A stretch of DNA of 58,566 bases from Promethearchaeota archaeon. Its GTDB lineage: Archaea > Asgardarchaeota > Lokiarchaeia > Sigyniarchaeales > SOKP01. The stretch lies in NCBI GenBank assembly GCA_004524535.1, contig SDNY01000005.1:1-58566 (forward strand), read 5' to 3'. How positions within the stretch are numbered: the stretch's first letter is position 1; each line of letters starts with the position of its first letter. Positions 44,556-57,128 of the stretch are shown piece by piece. The notes beneath the pieces were generated by a model. It had not been told where the DNA came from. It was given only the letters and a program-made list of their open reading frames with translations, and searched no databases. The position numbers and the translations under genes were made by a program.

Positions 44556-45536
44556 ATGAGCAATAATTATAACTTATATTTAAAAAAAGGAAAATGCAAT
44601 TATTGCTCCAATTCAATTGTTATTCACAGAAAACATTCTGGAGAACAATTATGTCCTCATTGTTTTGAAAAGAGTGTAGAAAAAATAATTTATAAAACGA
44701 TATCTAAATACAAAATGATTAAATCTCAGGATAGAGTTATCGTAGCTCTATCTGGAGGAAAAGATTCTATAACTCTTTTATATAATTTAATGAAAATTCA
44801 AAAGAAATCTTATCATTCAGAACAATTGACAGCCCTAATAATTGATGAAGGAATTGAGGATTATAGAGAAAATAGTGTTAAACGAGCAATAAATTTCTGT
44901 AAGAAATTTGATATTGAGTATAAAATCGTTACCTTTAAAGAAAAAATTGGGAAAACATTAGATGAAATTATAAATATAAAAAAAAATTCCCCCGAATATA
45001 AGTATGCTTGCAATTATTGTGCAATAATTAGGAGAAAATTATTAAATGACGGTGCAAAAGAATTGGGAGGAACTATTTTAGCGATGGGGCATAATCTAAC
45101 CGATATCGCAGAAACTTACCTCATGAATATTCTGCACAAAAGGTTGAACTTAATATCTAATCAATATTTTTTCAAACAAGAAAATCAAAACATCTCTCAA
45201 TTCTTTATTAAAAAGGTGATGCCGTTAATTAAAATACCTGAAGAGGAAATATTTTTATATGCAAATATTAAAAAATTCAATTATTACGCCCCTCATTGTC
45301 CGTATAGAGAAAAAGATCCAATTCTAAGAAAACGAGTATTAGATTTTATTCAAGAATGCAAAAAATATAGTCCAGAAATAGAATATAATTTACTTAATTG
45401 TTTTTTAGAGTTATCCGAAATATTATATAATCATTATGAAAGAAAACCTCATAATTTTTGCCAAAAATGCGGATATCCAAGTGGAATTTCTAAGCTATGC
45501 ACTTTTTGTAATTTTGTTAAAGAACTTGCTGATTAA
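44556..45536 (+). CDS. tRNA 2-thiolation ATP pyrophosphatase (Ncs6/TtuA/CTU1 family)
   Basis: 326 residues. N-terminal zinc pairs CNYCSNS and LCPHCFEKS, PP-loop VIVALSGGKDSITLLY (about residues 61-76), CNYCAIIRRKLLN (catalytic Cys region), MGHNLTDIAETYLMNILH, and C-terminal CQKCGYPSGISKLCTFC. It adenylates and thiolates uridine 34 or 54 of tRNAs. The stop codon overlaps the convergent Get3-like gene by 4 nt. Its substrates here would be intron-rich pre-tRNAs or their spliced products. Confidence 0.93.
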   Translation: MSNNYNLYLKKGKCNYCSNSIVIHRKHSGEQLCPHCFEKSVEKIIYKTISKYKMIKSQDRVIVALSGGKDSITLLYNLMKIQKKSYHSEQLTALIIDEGIEDYRENSVKRAINFCKKFDIEYKIVTFKEKIGKTLDEIINIKKNSPEYKYACNYCAIIRRKLLNDGAKELGGTILAMGHNLTDIAETYLMNILHKRLNLISNQYFFKQENQNISQFFIKKVMPLIKIPEEEIFLYANIKKFNYYAPHCPYREKDPILRKRVLDFIQECKKYSPEIEYNLLNCFLELSEILYNHYERKPHNFCQKCGYPSGISKLCTFCNFVKELAD

Positions 45537-46519
45537 TCCGCAGTAACCAAAAACTTCCCTAATTCTTTTAATTTGTAATATTCTCTTATTTCTTCTTTGA
45601 ATAGAGGAATTTCAATTAATCTTTTTCCTAATTTTTCTCTAAAAATATCTTGAATCTTTAAAAGATTTCTCTGTTGCATTTCCCGACGACTTTTACAGAA
45701 ATCACATAATTCAGGGGTATCCTCGTACAACTGGTTGACAACAATATTTGAAACGGGGATGCTGTATTTAACTAACTCGTTTAATAATCGCCCTGTTTCA
45801 GCAATAGCCATTTCTTCCGATATCATAACAATAACAAAGGAATTTAAATTTGGATTGATTAAATCATCTCTCGCATTTAAAATTGAGCTGTTTAATTTTT
45901 CTAAGAGTTCTAATGTGTTGTCCTTCTTTTTTTCTCCCCCTGTAAACATCCTTTTAACAGCACCAAACAATTTTCCTATTTTCAACTTCAATTTTAATAA
46001 TTTGCCAATCCACCCAGATAATGTTTCAGGAAGACTTAGAAATCTAAGCGTATGACCTGTAGGAGCCGTATCAAAAACAATTAAATCGTAATCATGTTCG
46101 GTTTCAATGAATTCTAACACTTTCGCAAATGCTAACGCTTCATCGATTCCTGGAGGACTTAATGAAGAGAATTCTTGCATGTCTTCCATTAATGGCATAT
46201 CCCCCATTCCAGATAACCCCATTTCTTCCATAGGATTAACGCTTGTTATTCCTTGAAATTCTGCCATATTAGCTTTAGGATCAATCTCCAATGCAGTTAA
46301 ATTACGTATACCTTCTATTGGAGTAGGAACCCCTGGAGGTAATTCTAGTCCTAAACTATCACCTAAAGAATGGGCTGGATCTGTACTAATAATTAAAGTA
46401 TTCCTCCCATGTTCGGCTGCCCAAATCGCTGAGCTTGACGCACAAGTTGTTTTTCCGACACCTCCCTTTCCGCCAAACATTATCATCTTTAAATTTAATA
46501 AAAGATCTTTTAATTCCAT
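45533..46519 (-). CDS. ArsA/Get3-type ATPase
   Basis: 328 residues of the deviant Walker A family: MFGGKGGVGKTTCASSSAIW (about residues 14-33), ISTDPAHSLGDSLG (switch I), VFDTAPTGHTLRFLSLPE (switch II), VVNQLYE, and CDFCKSRREMQQRNL with the CxxC that dimerises Get3 through zinc. Such proteins deliver tail-anchored membrane proteins or act on arsenite; no ars genes are near, and small tail-anchored proteins are encoded in this window. Confidence 0.93.
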   Translation of the reverse strand: MELKDLLLNLKMIMFGGKGGVGKTTCASSSAIWAAEHGRNTLIISTDPAHSLGDSLGLELPPGVPTPIEGIRNLTALEIDPKANMAEFQGITSVNPMEEMGLSGMGDMPLMEDMQEFSSLSPPGIDEALAFAKVLEFIETEHDYDLIVFDTAPTGHTLRFLSLPETLSGWIGKLLKLKLKIGKLFGAVKRMFTGGEKKKDNTLELLEKLNSSILNARDDLINPNLNSFVIVMISEEMAIAETGRLLNELVKYSIPVSNIVVNQLYEDTPELCDFCKSRREMQQRNLLKIQDIFREKLGKRLIEIPLFKEEIREYYKLKELGKFLVTAD

Positions 46520-46620
46520 CTTTTTTCACTGCTTTTTACATTATATTTAATAATTATCTATAAAAACTAATTTAATTAATATTTTGTATTCAATCCAAAC
46601 TTATCTTAGAATGGTATGAT

Positions 46621-47895
46621 TTAATAATTAAGTTTATATCGCAAAATCGCTACAATTCCTCCAAAGGTACTATATAACATCTCTCCCTCTTCAGTTTCAG
46701 GAGAAAGGATCTCTACATCTGTTCCAGTGGTTAGGGCAATTTCTCCGAGTTCTTCTATTATTGAGTTTTTTTCAATAATATTAAAATTATTTGAGTTGCA
46801 TTTAGGACAACTCTCTTCTTGGATAACAGATTCTAAATTAATTAATTCATGTTCCCTTGTATTTCTAAATTCTATATAACCACAGTTAGAGCATTCTAAT
46901 TTTACTCTATATGAATCTAATTTTTCAGAGAGTATTAGTGTATCAACGGCACTATAATTTAAAGCTTTTTGTACTTCTTCAAGACCATAAGTTGCTAAAC
47001 CTGAATCGTTTGTTATCTCTTTCATAAAGCCTTGCATTACTAGCTTTTCACGAATATATTTCACATCTTCAATTTTTTCTTTAACCTTATCTATTAACGC
47101 TCGAATTCCCTCACTCCCACTATAACCAAGATCGACGACGTCTAAGATTTTATCTCTTAATCTATAATCCAAACTCTCTTCGTTTACAAATTTCTCTTTT
47201 GAAGGCCCAGGTCCGCCTACAAATATGCCGTTCAGGTCTTCTATATTTAAAAATAAATTATTAATTTCTTCCGAAATTCGACGATAAAATCTTTTTTCTT
47301 GTTCTTCAATTACTCTTTCGTATCTTCTTTGAGATTGCCCACCAGCTCTATGTTTACCATGGATCCCTGATGTAAATTCTCTTACAATCTCCACATGATT
47401 TCCTCTAAGATAACCAACAGCTGAATTAGCTCTTCCTATAACTAACAATCCATAGGTTTCTTTAGGTTTGATCATTTCCTCTAATGGGAACAATAAAAAT
47501 TCGCTAGCACAGTGATATCTAAAGGTTTGAACTTTCTCTGGAGGATTGACTATATATAACTCGTTTTTCTCTGTTCCTGGTGTGTCATTTTGCGGAATTG
47601 CTCCAGAAAACATAACTAATCCATTTTCAGGAACTTCTCTAATATTTTTTAATTGGCCTAAAAGAGTTGAAATACTATCTAATACATTTTTTCTCGTCAA
47701 TTTGGATTTAATATTCTGGCTTTCGCTTACCTCGTTTTTAAGATGATTCGTGACATCTGAAAGTTTGCGATCGTGCGGAATATATAATGAGATTAATTCT
47801 GTATGAAAACCCTTCTTGCTCTTTAAGAGTTCCAATAATTTTTTTGTCTTATAAATATCTAAATCTGTGCTCTTCTTTTTCACTTCAGTACTCAT
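46621..47895 (-). CDS. prf1: peptide chain release factor aRF1
   Basis: 424 residues. Stop-codon recognition motif SQNIKSKLTRKNV (NIKS, about residues 40-52), catalytic GKHRAGGQSQRRYER (GGQ, about 174-188), and a C-terminal domain with a zinc ribbon (CSNCGYIEFR, SCPKCNSNNF). Terminates translation at all three stops. It is divergent from phosphopantothenate synthetase with a 101-nt gap. Confidence 0.97.
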   Translation of the reverse strand: MSTEVKKKSTDLDIYKTKKLLELLKSKKGFHTELISLYIPHDRKLSDVTNHLKNEVSESQNIKSKLTRKNVLDSISTLLGQLKNIREVPENGLVMFSGAIPQNDTPGTEKNELYIVNPPEKVQTFRYHCASEFLLFPLEEMIKPKETYGLLVIGRANSAVGYLRGNHVEIVREFTSGIHGKHRAGGQSQRRYERVIEEQEKRFYRRISEEINNLFLNIEDLNGIFVGGPGPSKEKFVNEESLDYRLRDKILDVVDLGYSGSEGIRALIDKVKEKIEDVKYIREKLVMQGFMKEITNDSGLATYGLEEVQKALNYSAVDTLILSEKLDSYRVKLECSNCGYIEFRNTREHELINLESVIQEESCPKCNSNNFNIIEKNSIIEELGEIALTTGTDVEILSPETEEGEMLYSTFGGIVAILRYKLNY

Positions 47896-47996
47896 AATTA
47901 CCTACACAATTAAATAAACATACAAAAGATAAAATTTTTTTCTTTTTCTAAATTTTCAACACCTAAATATAGTTTTAATTCTAGATTTATAAATTT

Positions 47997-48794
47997 ATGA
48001 AAGAAAAAAGAAATCAAAACCATAGTATCCCAAAAGATCATCCAAGATATAAAAGTCTAAAATATCGGCATAAAATCATTGAAGGCATGAAAAATTTGGC
48101 AGTTGCTGAAGCAGGTTTAATTGCTCATGGGAGGGGAGAATGCTTTGATTATATTTTAGGTGAAAGAACCAATGAGACTGCTAAAAAAGCAATGAAGGCA
48201 GCAGTTGCAGCTCTATTATTAGCAAAAAGTCCTATTATAAGCGTCAACGGCAATACCGCAGCACTCGTACCAAAAGAACTTGTAGAATTATCCGAAATTG
48301 TAAACGCTCCGCTTGAAATAAATTTATTTTATTATAAAGAAGGTCGTATCGAGGCAATAAAAAAAATCCTAGAAGAAGCAGGTGCAACCGATATTCGAGG
48401 AACTTTAAAAGAGAAATTAGTTGAAATAGAAGGTTTAGAAAGCAATAGACGATTTGTACAGAGTATCATTGATGCTGACCTAGTAATGGTTCCTTTAGAA
48501 GATGGTGATAGAACCGAGACATTAAAAAAAAGAGGAAAAAATGTTATTGCGGTTGACCTAAATCCAATTAGTAGAACTGCCATTTGGGCGGACATTACAA
48601 TTGTTGATAATATTATTAGAACCTTACCAGAAATGATAAAAATTGCTAAAGATTTAAAAAGTTTGGAGAAAGAACAATTAATTACCATTTTAAATAATTT
48701 CGATAACAAAAAAAACATCATAGACACATTAGAATTAATAAAAGAATATATTGAAGCTCAAAAAGAAAACGCTTTCAAAATCCTAAAATCCTAA
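47997..48794 (+). CDS. 4-phosphopantoate-beta-alanine ligase (phosphopantothenate synthetase)
   Basis: 265 residues; archaeal CoA enzyme acting after pantoate kinase. Motifs: IPKDHPRYKSLKYRHKIIEG (about residues 12-31), GLIAHGRGECFDYILGE, SPIISVNGNTAALVPKELVEL, and IDADLVMVPLEDGDRTETLK. The start is at ATG with little leader. The functional partners are pantoate kinase (18.0 kb) and panE (49.4 kb). Confidence 0.93.
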   Translation: MKEKRNQNHSIPKDHPRYKSLKYRHKIIEGMKNLAVAEAGLIAHGRGECFDYILGERTNETAKKAMKAAVAALLLAKSPIISVNGNTAALVPKELVELSEIVNAPLEINLFYYKEGRIEAIKKILEEAGATDIRGTLKEKLVEIEGLESNRRFVQSIIDADLVMVPLEDGDRTETLKKRGKNVIAVDLNPISRTAIWADITIVDNIIRTLPEMIKIAKDLKSLEKEQLITILNNFDNKKNIIDTLELIKEYIEAQKENAFKILKS

Positions 48795-48887
48795 AAATTA
48801 AATATATCAATTCAAAAATATTAAATTAGTATAATATATATTTTATCTAATTATGGTATAATTTTAATTATTTAAGAAAAAGATACT

Positions 48888-49427
48888 ATGACTACAGATA
48901 AAGATATTAAACCTTCTTTTCTGGAAAAAAACGATGATAATAAACCATTTTTAATTAGAAGGTGCACTATTAAAGATTTAGAAAATGTAAAAGAAATTAA
49001 TGAAAAAGAACTTCCTGAAGATTATCCATTTTTCTTTTATAAAAGTATTCTCGAAAACTTTCCAGAAGCTTTCTTAGTCGCCTGCAAGAAACAGGATCCC
49101 AATTATCTTTTAGGTTATATCATGTGGAGAATTGAAAGAATCCCTTCTAAAGATAGTCTAAGGTTAATTAATAAGGGACATTTGGTATCAATAGCCGTTG
49201 TTGAAAGCTACCGAAGAATGGGAATCGCTTCAGCTTTATTATTAAAAAGCATGCCAGAAATTTTAAAAAAAAATATAACTGAATATGTTTTAGAAGTAAG
49301 AATCTCAAACCATCAAGCTGTTAGTTTGTATCAAAATTTCAATTTTAAAACAGAAGGCGTTAAGAAAAAGTATTATAAAGATGGAGAAAATGCTTACTAT
49401 ATGGTCAACAAAATACATAATACTTAA
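48888..49427 (+). CDS. RimI-like N-acetyltransferase
   Basis: 179 residues. GNAT motif A HLVSIAVVESYRRMGIASALLLKSM (about residues 98-122), motif B YVLEVRISNHQAVSLYQNFNFKTEGVKKKYY. This NHQA-x2-LY-x2-F-F pattern is typical of archaeal N-terminal (Ard1/RimI-type) acetyltransferases. It may acetylate protein N-termini. Convergent with panE, adjoining directly. Confidence 0.9.
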   Translation: MTTDKDIKPSFLEKNDDNKPFLIRRCTIKDLENVKEINEKELPEDYPFFFYKSILENFPEAFLVACKKQDPNYLLGYIMWRIERIPSKDSLRLINKGHLVSIAVVESYRRMGIASALLLKSMPEILKKNITEYVLEVRISNHQAVSLYQNFNFKTEGVKKKYYKDGENAYYMVNKIHNT

Positions 49428-50429
49428 TTATGATGGCTCTAAACCTTTTACTAAATAAGTTAATACCTCATTAATTGGTACATTTAAGTTTATTTCTTTA
49501 GCATATTTTACAATTCTTCCATTTATGAAATCAATTTCGGTTTTTTTCCCTTTTAGAATATCCTGTAGCATAGAGTTTTTATTTTTAGCTGTTTTTTCAG
49601 CAACTTCATAAGTTGACCTTACGAAGTCTTTCTTAGAAAGGTTAATTCTTTTAGCTTCTGCGACCGTTACTGCTTCGTTTACTGCCTCTGCCATTAAATG
49701 TTTCAATCCTTCACTTTCTAATAATTTCCCGTTTTCTAAGCGAGTTAAAGCTCCAAATGGATTAATACCAATGTTTACAAACACCTTCTCCCAGCATTCT
49801 TTAATAATATCATCAACTAATATTGTTTCTAAACCTGAAATATTTAAGAGCTCGCTCAAAACATTTAAATCCTTGTCAATTTCTTCAAATTCATCGTTTT
49901 TTAAGGAAGTTTCATTCTTAAAAGGAAAACCAACTTTAGTGAGACCCATGCCCGTATGAATAATAAACCCAGGTTTCTCAAAAACAACCCCATTTACTGT
50001 AACCGCTCTTATAATCTTTTTTGGGTTAATATATTCTTTAACGATATCTTCATTACCAACTCCATTTTGTAATATCACTAACCGCTTACATTCATCAATA
50101 AGCTTTTTATACTGACCTAATGCTAATCTGATATCATATGTCTTGGTCGTAAGAAATAAAAAATCAAATGGTTTTTTAGAGCTTTTGGCTAAGAATTCTT
50201 TGAATTTCTCAGAACTTTCATAAGCTTTAATATTTTTAATTTCTCTCGTCTCTTTTCCAATTTGTATCTTAAGCCCATTTTTATTTATCGCATCAGAATG
50301 AACCCTTCTACAAAATAATATTACATCTATCGAGTAAATTTCCGATATAATTGACGCTAAATAACCCCCAAAAAGACTTCCAATAGAACCTGCTCCAATA
50401 AAACCTATTCTAATATCCTTTTTACTCAA
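49428..50429 (-). CDS. panE: 2-dehydropantoate 2-reductase
   Basis: 333 residues. Rossmann GFIGAGSIGSLFGGYLA (residues 9-25), FLTTKTYD, LQNGVGNEDIV, the catalytic Lys-containing ECWEKVFVNIGINPFGALTRL, and C-terminal NSMLQDILKGKKTEIDFING. Reduces ketopantoate to pantoate, feeding pantoate kinase. Slightly longer than bacterial PanE (~300), owing to a central insertion. Confidence 0.95.
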   Translation of the reverse strand: MSKKDIRIGFIGAGSIGSLFGGYLASIISEIYSIDVILFCRRVHSDAINKNGLKIQIGKETREIKNIKAYESSEKFKEFLAKSSKKPFDFLFLTTKTYDIRLALGQYKKLIDECKRLVILQNGVGNEDIVKEYINPKKIIRAVTVNGVVFEKPGFIIHTGMGLTKVGFPFKNETSLKNDEFEEIDKDLNVLSELLNISGLETILVDDIIKECWEKVFVNIGINPFGALTRLENGKLLESEGLKHLMAEAVNEAVTVAEAKRINLSKKDFVRSTYEVAEKTAKNKNSMLQDILKGKKTEIDFINGRIVKYAKEINLNVPINEVLTYLVKGLEPS

Positions 50430-50505
50430 TCTATAAACACTAATTTAAATCTTATTGTTTTTTTTAAAATATTTCAATAAAATTCATATAATTCTCTATT
50501 TTCAA

Positions 50506-51372
50506 TTAAAAAAATTTGTCCAAACTTGATTGTCCTTTAGGTAAAGTGCCAGATTCTTTTTTAATATTTAAAATTTTTATTGTATCTGGATCGTTTCTAG
50601 GCTGAACATTTAACTCTCTCATCATCATTAAGGAATTTTTTGCCGCATATCCAGAAAAGTGATTATTGAAATAAATTCCAACTTTTTTTGAATTTTGAAT
50701 AACATCTCGAATTGGAATGGCCCAATTTTTAATCTCATCCTCCTTAAACAAATAATCAAACCATATTTTTTTTCCAAATCCATGAAATCTAATATATGCA
50801 AATTCAGGATTGGTAACATCCATCCGTGGTGGTAATAAAGGTTCAATTACAGCACAATAACTAAGATCTTTTTTTCTTAAGTAATCAAATATCTCGTTAT
50901 CCATCCAAGATTTATCTCTAAACTCAATAACTAAATAATAACCCTTCTCTTTCCAATCATGTGGCCAATCATTTATAAAATTCTTTAAATTATCAAAATA
51001 CTCCTTTTTTCTGAATGAAGGAGGAAGTTGGACCAAAAATGCAAGGAGTTTTTTTGTTTGAATTAAAGGTTGCATAACTCTTAGAAAATATTCTAAATCT
51101 TCTAAACAATTTTTTAAATCCAGTTTATTGTCATGAGTAATAATTTTAGGAATTTTCGCAGTAAAAAAGAAATTTGATGGTGTACGCTTTACCCAACTTC
51201 TTACTATCCCTTCTGGAGGGATATTATAAAAAGTGGTATTAATTTCATTCGTATAAAAGATCTTAGAGTAATATAATAGAAAATCCTTGCTTGTTAAACC
51301 TTTAGGATAAAATGGGCCAATCCATTCTTCATAACCCCATCCCGATGTTCCAATTAAAACTTTACTTGTCAT
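50506..51372 (-). CDS. DUF72 (YecE-like) TIM-barrel protein
   Basis: 288 residues from the ATG giving MTSKVLIGTSGWGYEEWIGPFYP; an upstream in-frame GTG is possible. Motifs: YYSKIFYTNEINTTFYNIPP, FFTAKIPKIITHD, LAFLVQLPPSF, YLVIEFRDKSW and YIRFHGFG, then FNNHFSGYAAKNSLMM. DUF72 proteins are widespread; function uncertain, perhaps a nuclease or Fe-S-related enzyme in some lineages. Confidence 0.92.
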   Translation of the reverse strand: MTSKVLIGTSGWGYEEWIGPFYPKGLTSKDFLLYYSKIFYTNEINTTFYNIPPEGIVRSWVKRTPSNFFFTAKIPKIITHDNKLDLKNCLEDLEYFLRVMQPLIQTKKLLAFLVQLPPSFRKKEYFDNLKNFINDWPHDWKEKGYYLVIEFRDKSWMDNEIFDYLRKKDLSYCAVIEPLLPPRMDVTNPEFAYIRFHGFGKKIWFDYLFKEDEIKNWAIPIRDVIQNSKKVGIYFNNHFSGYAAKNSLMMMRELNVQPRNDPDTIKILNIKKESGTLPKGQSSLDKFF

Positions 51373-51455
51373 CGATTCCACGGAATATTACAGTTAAAAC
51401 TATTGCTTTTTCCAAAATAATAATTTTTTGCAGAATAAATAAATATTCTTCTTTC

Positions 51456-52829
51456 CTAATTTATCTCTGAATTCCTCTCTAATTGTTTTCTTCTTTCAGA
51501 CATTAAGCCTCTTAATTCCTTACATTCCTTTGGATATACAAAAAATGGAATTATCCACAAAAAAGAACCAAACAACCAAAATAATAAAATTAACATTATA
51601 GCAAATGGAAAAAGTGACATATCCCTTTCAATCAAGAAAGAAAGTATTAAATTACCAATTATTCCCCCAATATTTATCATAAAACCATTCAATGCATTTG
51701 CTGTACTCATCAACTCTGGAACGCATACTTCTGAATATATTGCCAATATATTTCCGGCACATAAAGAAGTTAAAAAAAATCCTAAAAAGCCTAAAGCTAT
51801 GAAAAAAATCCAAGAAAAAGCAATTTGTAAGGAAGTCGCTGTATAAAACGGGATTAAATAAAATCCCAAGAAACACAATATTCCTAATATAAGTCCAATT
51901 AATGAGATAGTAACGCGACCCTTCAACTTTCCCGTATTGAAATAGGAGTCTCCGAGTTTTCCTCCTATTATAGTTCCGGGTATACCACCAATTCCAGCTA
52001 AAAGAAAAATAGTTGTAGCATATAATCCCGCATTAACATCGTTAATTTTAGTGGTTAAATAAAAAATTGCCCATGTTCCAAGCGTTATGTTAGCAATTCC
52101 ACTAAAGATCATAGCAATTAATATCGCAGCAACTGTCTTTTTCTTAAATAATTGACCAAGACTATGAAAAGTTATTTTGTAATCATAATTAATTTCACCT
52201 TTAAAATCCATAAACTCTGGCTCAGCACGACCTCGTTCAGGATTAATCCCTGATAAAACATAACTTAATAACGCTAATAATCCTAAAACAAAGCCTAAAC
52301 CATAAGCAATCCTCCAACCAAAAGACCAAGTATAAGTTCCTAATAATCCTCCAATAATAATTCCCCCTCCGGTCCCTAATAACAAACTGACTTGCATAGC
52401 ACCAAATTTACGCCCCCTCTCATTCGGTGGAAAAAAATCACTAATCATCGAAAATCCAATTGGTCCAAAAGCCCCTATTCCAATCGCACCAATGATAACA
52501 AAAATTAGCAAATAATAGTAATTGATTGATAGGGAAATTAAACCAAATGATATAATCCACGTAAGATTCGTAATGACAAAAACCTTTTTTCTTGAAAATT
52601 TTTCCGATATTTTTTCCCCAAAATATCCAAAAAATAATATGCTAATCAGTATAACTATTAAATAGGAAGCAGCTATAATCCCAATACCAAAGGCAGTAGT
52701 CCCAGGAACATACAATAACAAATTATCAATATTAACTGGCAATATGCCTATACAAAAATACATCATATAATAAAGAATAAAAAAGCTATTGAATGTTTTA
52801 TCTCGATTTATTTCATAATCCTCCTCCAT
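51456..52829 (-). CDS. major facilitator superfamily transporter
   Basis: 457 residues with about 12 membrane helices and the MFS loop motif FGYFGEKISEKFSRKKVF (about residues 66-83). A cytosolic loop (about 205-235) separates two six-helix halves. The start is the ATG preceded by GGAGG at an 8-nt spacing, instead of the upstream in-frame TTG. Similar to drug/sugar-phosphate porters; substrate unknown. Confidence 0.9.
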   Translation of the reverse strand: MEEDYEINRDKTFNSFFILYYMMYFCIGILPVNIDNLLLYVPGTTAFGIGIIAASYLIVILISILFFGYFGEKISEKFSRKKVFVITNLTWIISFGLISLSINYYYLLIFVIIGAIGIGAFGPIGFSMISDFFPPNERGRKFGAMQVSLLLGTGGGIIIGGLLGTYTWSFGWRIAYGLGFVLGLLALLSYVLSGINPERGRAEPEFMDFKGEINYDYKITFHSLGQLFKKKTVAAILIAMIFSGIANITLGTWAIFYLTTKINDVNAGLYATTIFLLAGIGGIPGTIIGGKLGDSYFNTGKLKGRVTISLIGLILGILCFLGFYLIPFYTATSLQIAFSWIFFIALGFLGFFLTSLCAGNILAIYSEVCVPELMSTANALNGFMINIGGIIGNLILSFLIERDMSLFPFAIMLILLFWLFGSFLWIIPFFVYPKECKELRGLMSERRKQLERNSEIN

Positions 52830-53089
52830 CCTAAAAACCTCCTTCAAACATAAAATCTAATTCTTTTCTAAATAACATTTATTTTTAATTTTATTTTTAA
52901 TTTCTTTTTTGGCTTTCTGTATTAAATATTTTGTTATTTTTCATTTTCTTCAAACATAATTGAGCTATTAATAAATTTCAAACCATAAAATTTTTAACTC
53001 AAAATTTCCTTTAATATTTTGTCGATGGCTTAAATATCGCTACAAAGAATTTTTTTCTTACCATCACAGACTATTGGTTGAAAAAAAAT

Positions 53090-53330
53090 ACCTCATCCCT
53101 CTGGATGACATACTCCAATAGTAGGTAGCGGTCTCGCAGAAGTATGACAATTGAGATGAGTACCAAAGCGCTGCTTGGGAAAGCCAAGGAAACTGCCACT
53201 ACGGGAAGCGAGATAACCGGACCAAGCGTCGAAAATCGCGCTCATAGGAACATACCCTATTGAAAATCAAACGTCCCAATTTGATGTTTGATCGTCAAAG
53301 CGATTAATTTGTTTACTTGCCGAATATGAA
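53090..53330 (+). ncRNA. candidate structured RNA in the 23S leader region
   Basis: A GC-richer, non-coding 240-nt stretch upstream of 23S. Nested helices: CTCATC (53092-53097) with GATGAG (53155-53160), CATACT (53109-53114) with AGTATG (53141-53146), hairpin CTTGG-GAAAG-CCAAG (53174-53188), and ATCAAAC/GTTTGAT near 53267-53292. GTAGGTAG inside the first hairpin can also pair with CTGCCACTAC (about 53193-53202), a pseudoknot-like contact. I do not recognise RNase P, SRP or 5S signatures. It could be leader structure or an independent RNA. Confidence 0.4.
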
Positions 53331-53335
53331 TTATG

Positions 53336-53379
53336 CTTAACTATCTTACCCCTAAACCTATAAGCAAGCAATCTGAACC
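53336..53379 (+). other. 23S processing stem, 5' arm
   Basis: CTTAACTATCTTAC to CTGAACC is complementary, with internal loops, to 56923-56971 downstream of 23S (GGTTCAG...TTAGTTAAG). Such leader/trailer stems with bulge-helix-bulge motifs are cut by the splicing endonuclease to release archaeal pre-23S. Confidence 0.7.
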
Positions 53380-53383
53380 TTTC

Positions 53384-56912
<3,529 letters not shown>

Positions 56913-56922
56913 GAGGACTCGT

Positions 56923-56971
56923 GGTTCAGGCTTAGAGTTTATGGGTTTGTAAGATGGTGTTGTTAGTTAAG
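56923..56971 (+). other. 23S processing stem, 3' arm
   Basis: GGTTCAGGCTTAGAGTTTAT to TTAGTTAAG, the partner of 53336-53379. The matching blocks are GGTTCAG, GCTTA, GGGTTT, TAAGAT and GTTAAG. Its distal end overlaps the repeat copy that recurs after the Fic gene. Confidence 0.7.
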
Positions 56972-57026
56972 TGATTGTATGTTTTGGCAAGTGTATGGGG
57001 TGTGTTCCTGGAATTAATTTTTTTTT
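56964..57026 (+). repeat. 23S trailer/terminator repeat, copy 1
   Basis: TAGTTAAGTGATTGTATGTT then TTGGCAAGTGTATGGGG and TGTGTTCCTGGAATTAA, ending in nine T residues. The T run is a plausible archaeal terminator of the 23S transcript. A nearly identical copy is at 58143-58206. Confidence 0.85.
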
Positions 57027-57040
57027 CCTTATAAAAACTT

Positions 57041-57092
57041 TATCTCTACAATTATAAATAAAAACACATAAATTTAAATAAATGTAGAGATA
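57041..57092 (+). promoter_or_regulatory. inverted repeat upstream of the Fic gene
   Basis: A perfect 10-bp inverted repeat TATCTCTACA (57041-57050) and TGTAGAGATA (57083-57092) with a 32-bp AT-rich spacer containing ATTATAAATA, a possible TATA box. The placement, 37-88 nt before the Fic start, suits an operator or a 5'-UTR hairpin. Confidence 0.5.
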
Positions 57093-57128
57093 ATATTATC
57101 ATGATGGAAAATAAATTGGTGATGTAAT

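Noticed and set aside
53090-53330. RNase P RNA, SRP RNA or 5S rRNA in the 23S leader
   Set aside because: The GAAAGTCC/ACAGAA core of RNase P, the GGAAGG-AGCAGCC motif of SRP RNA and the 5S loop consensus are all absent.
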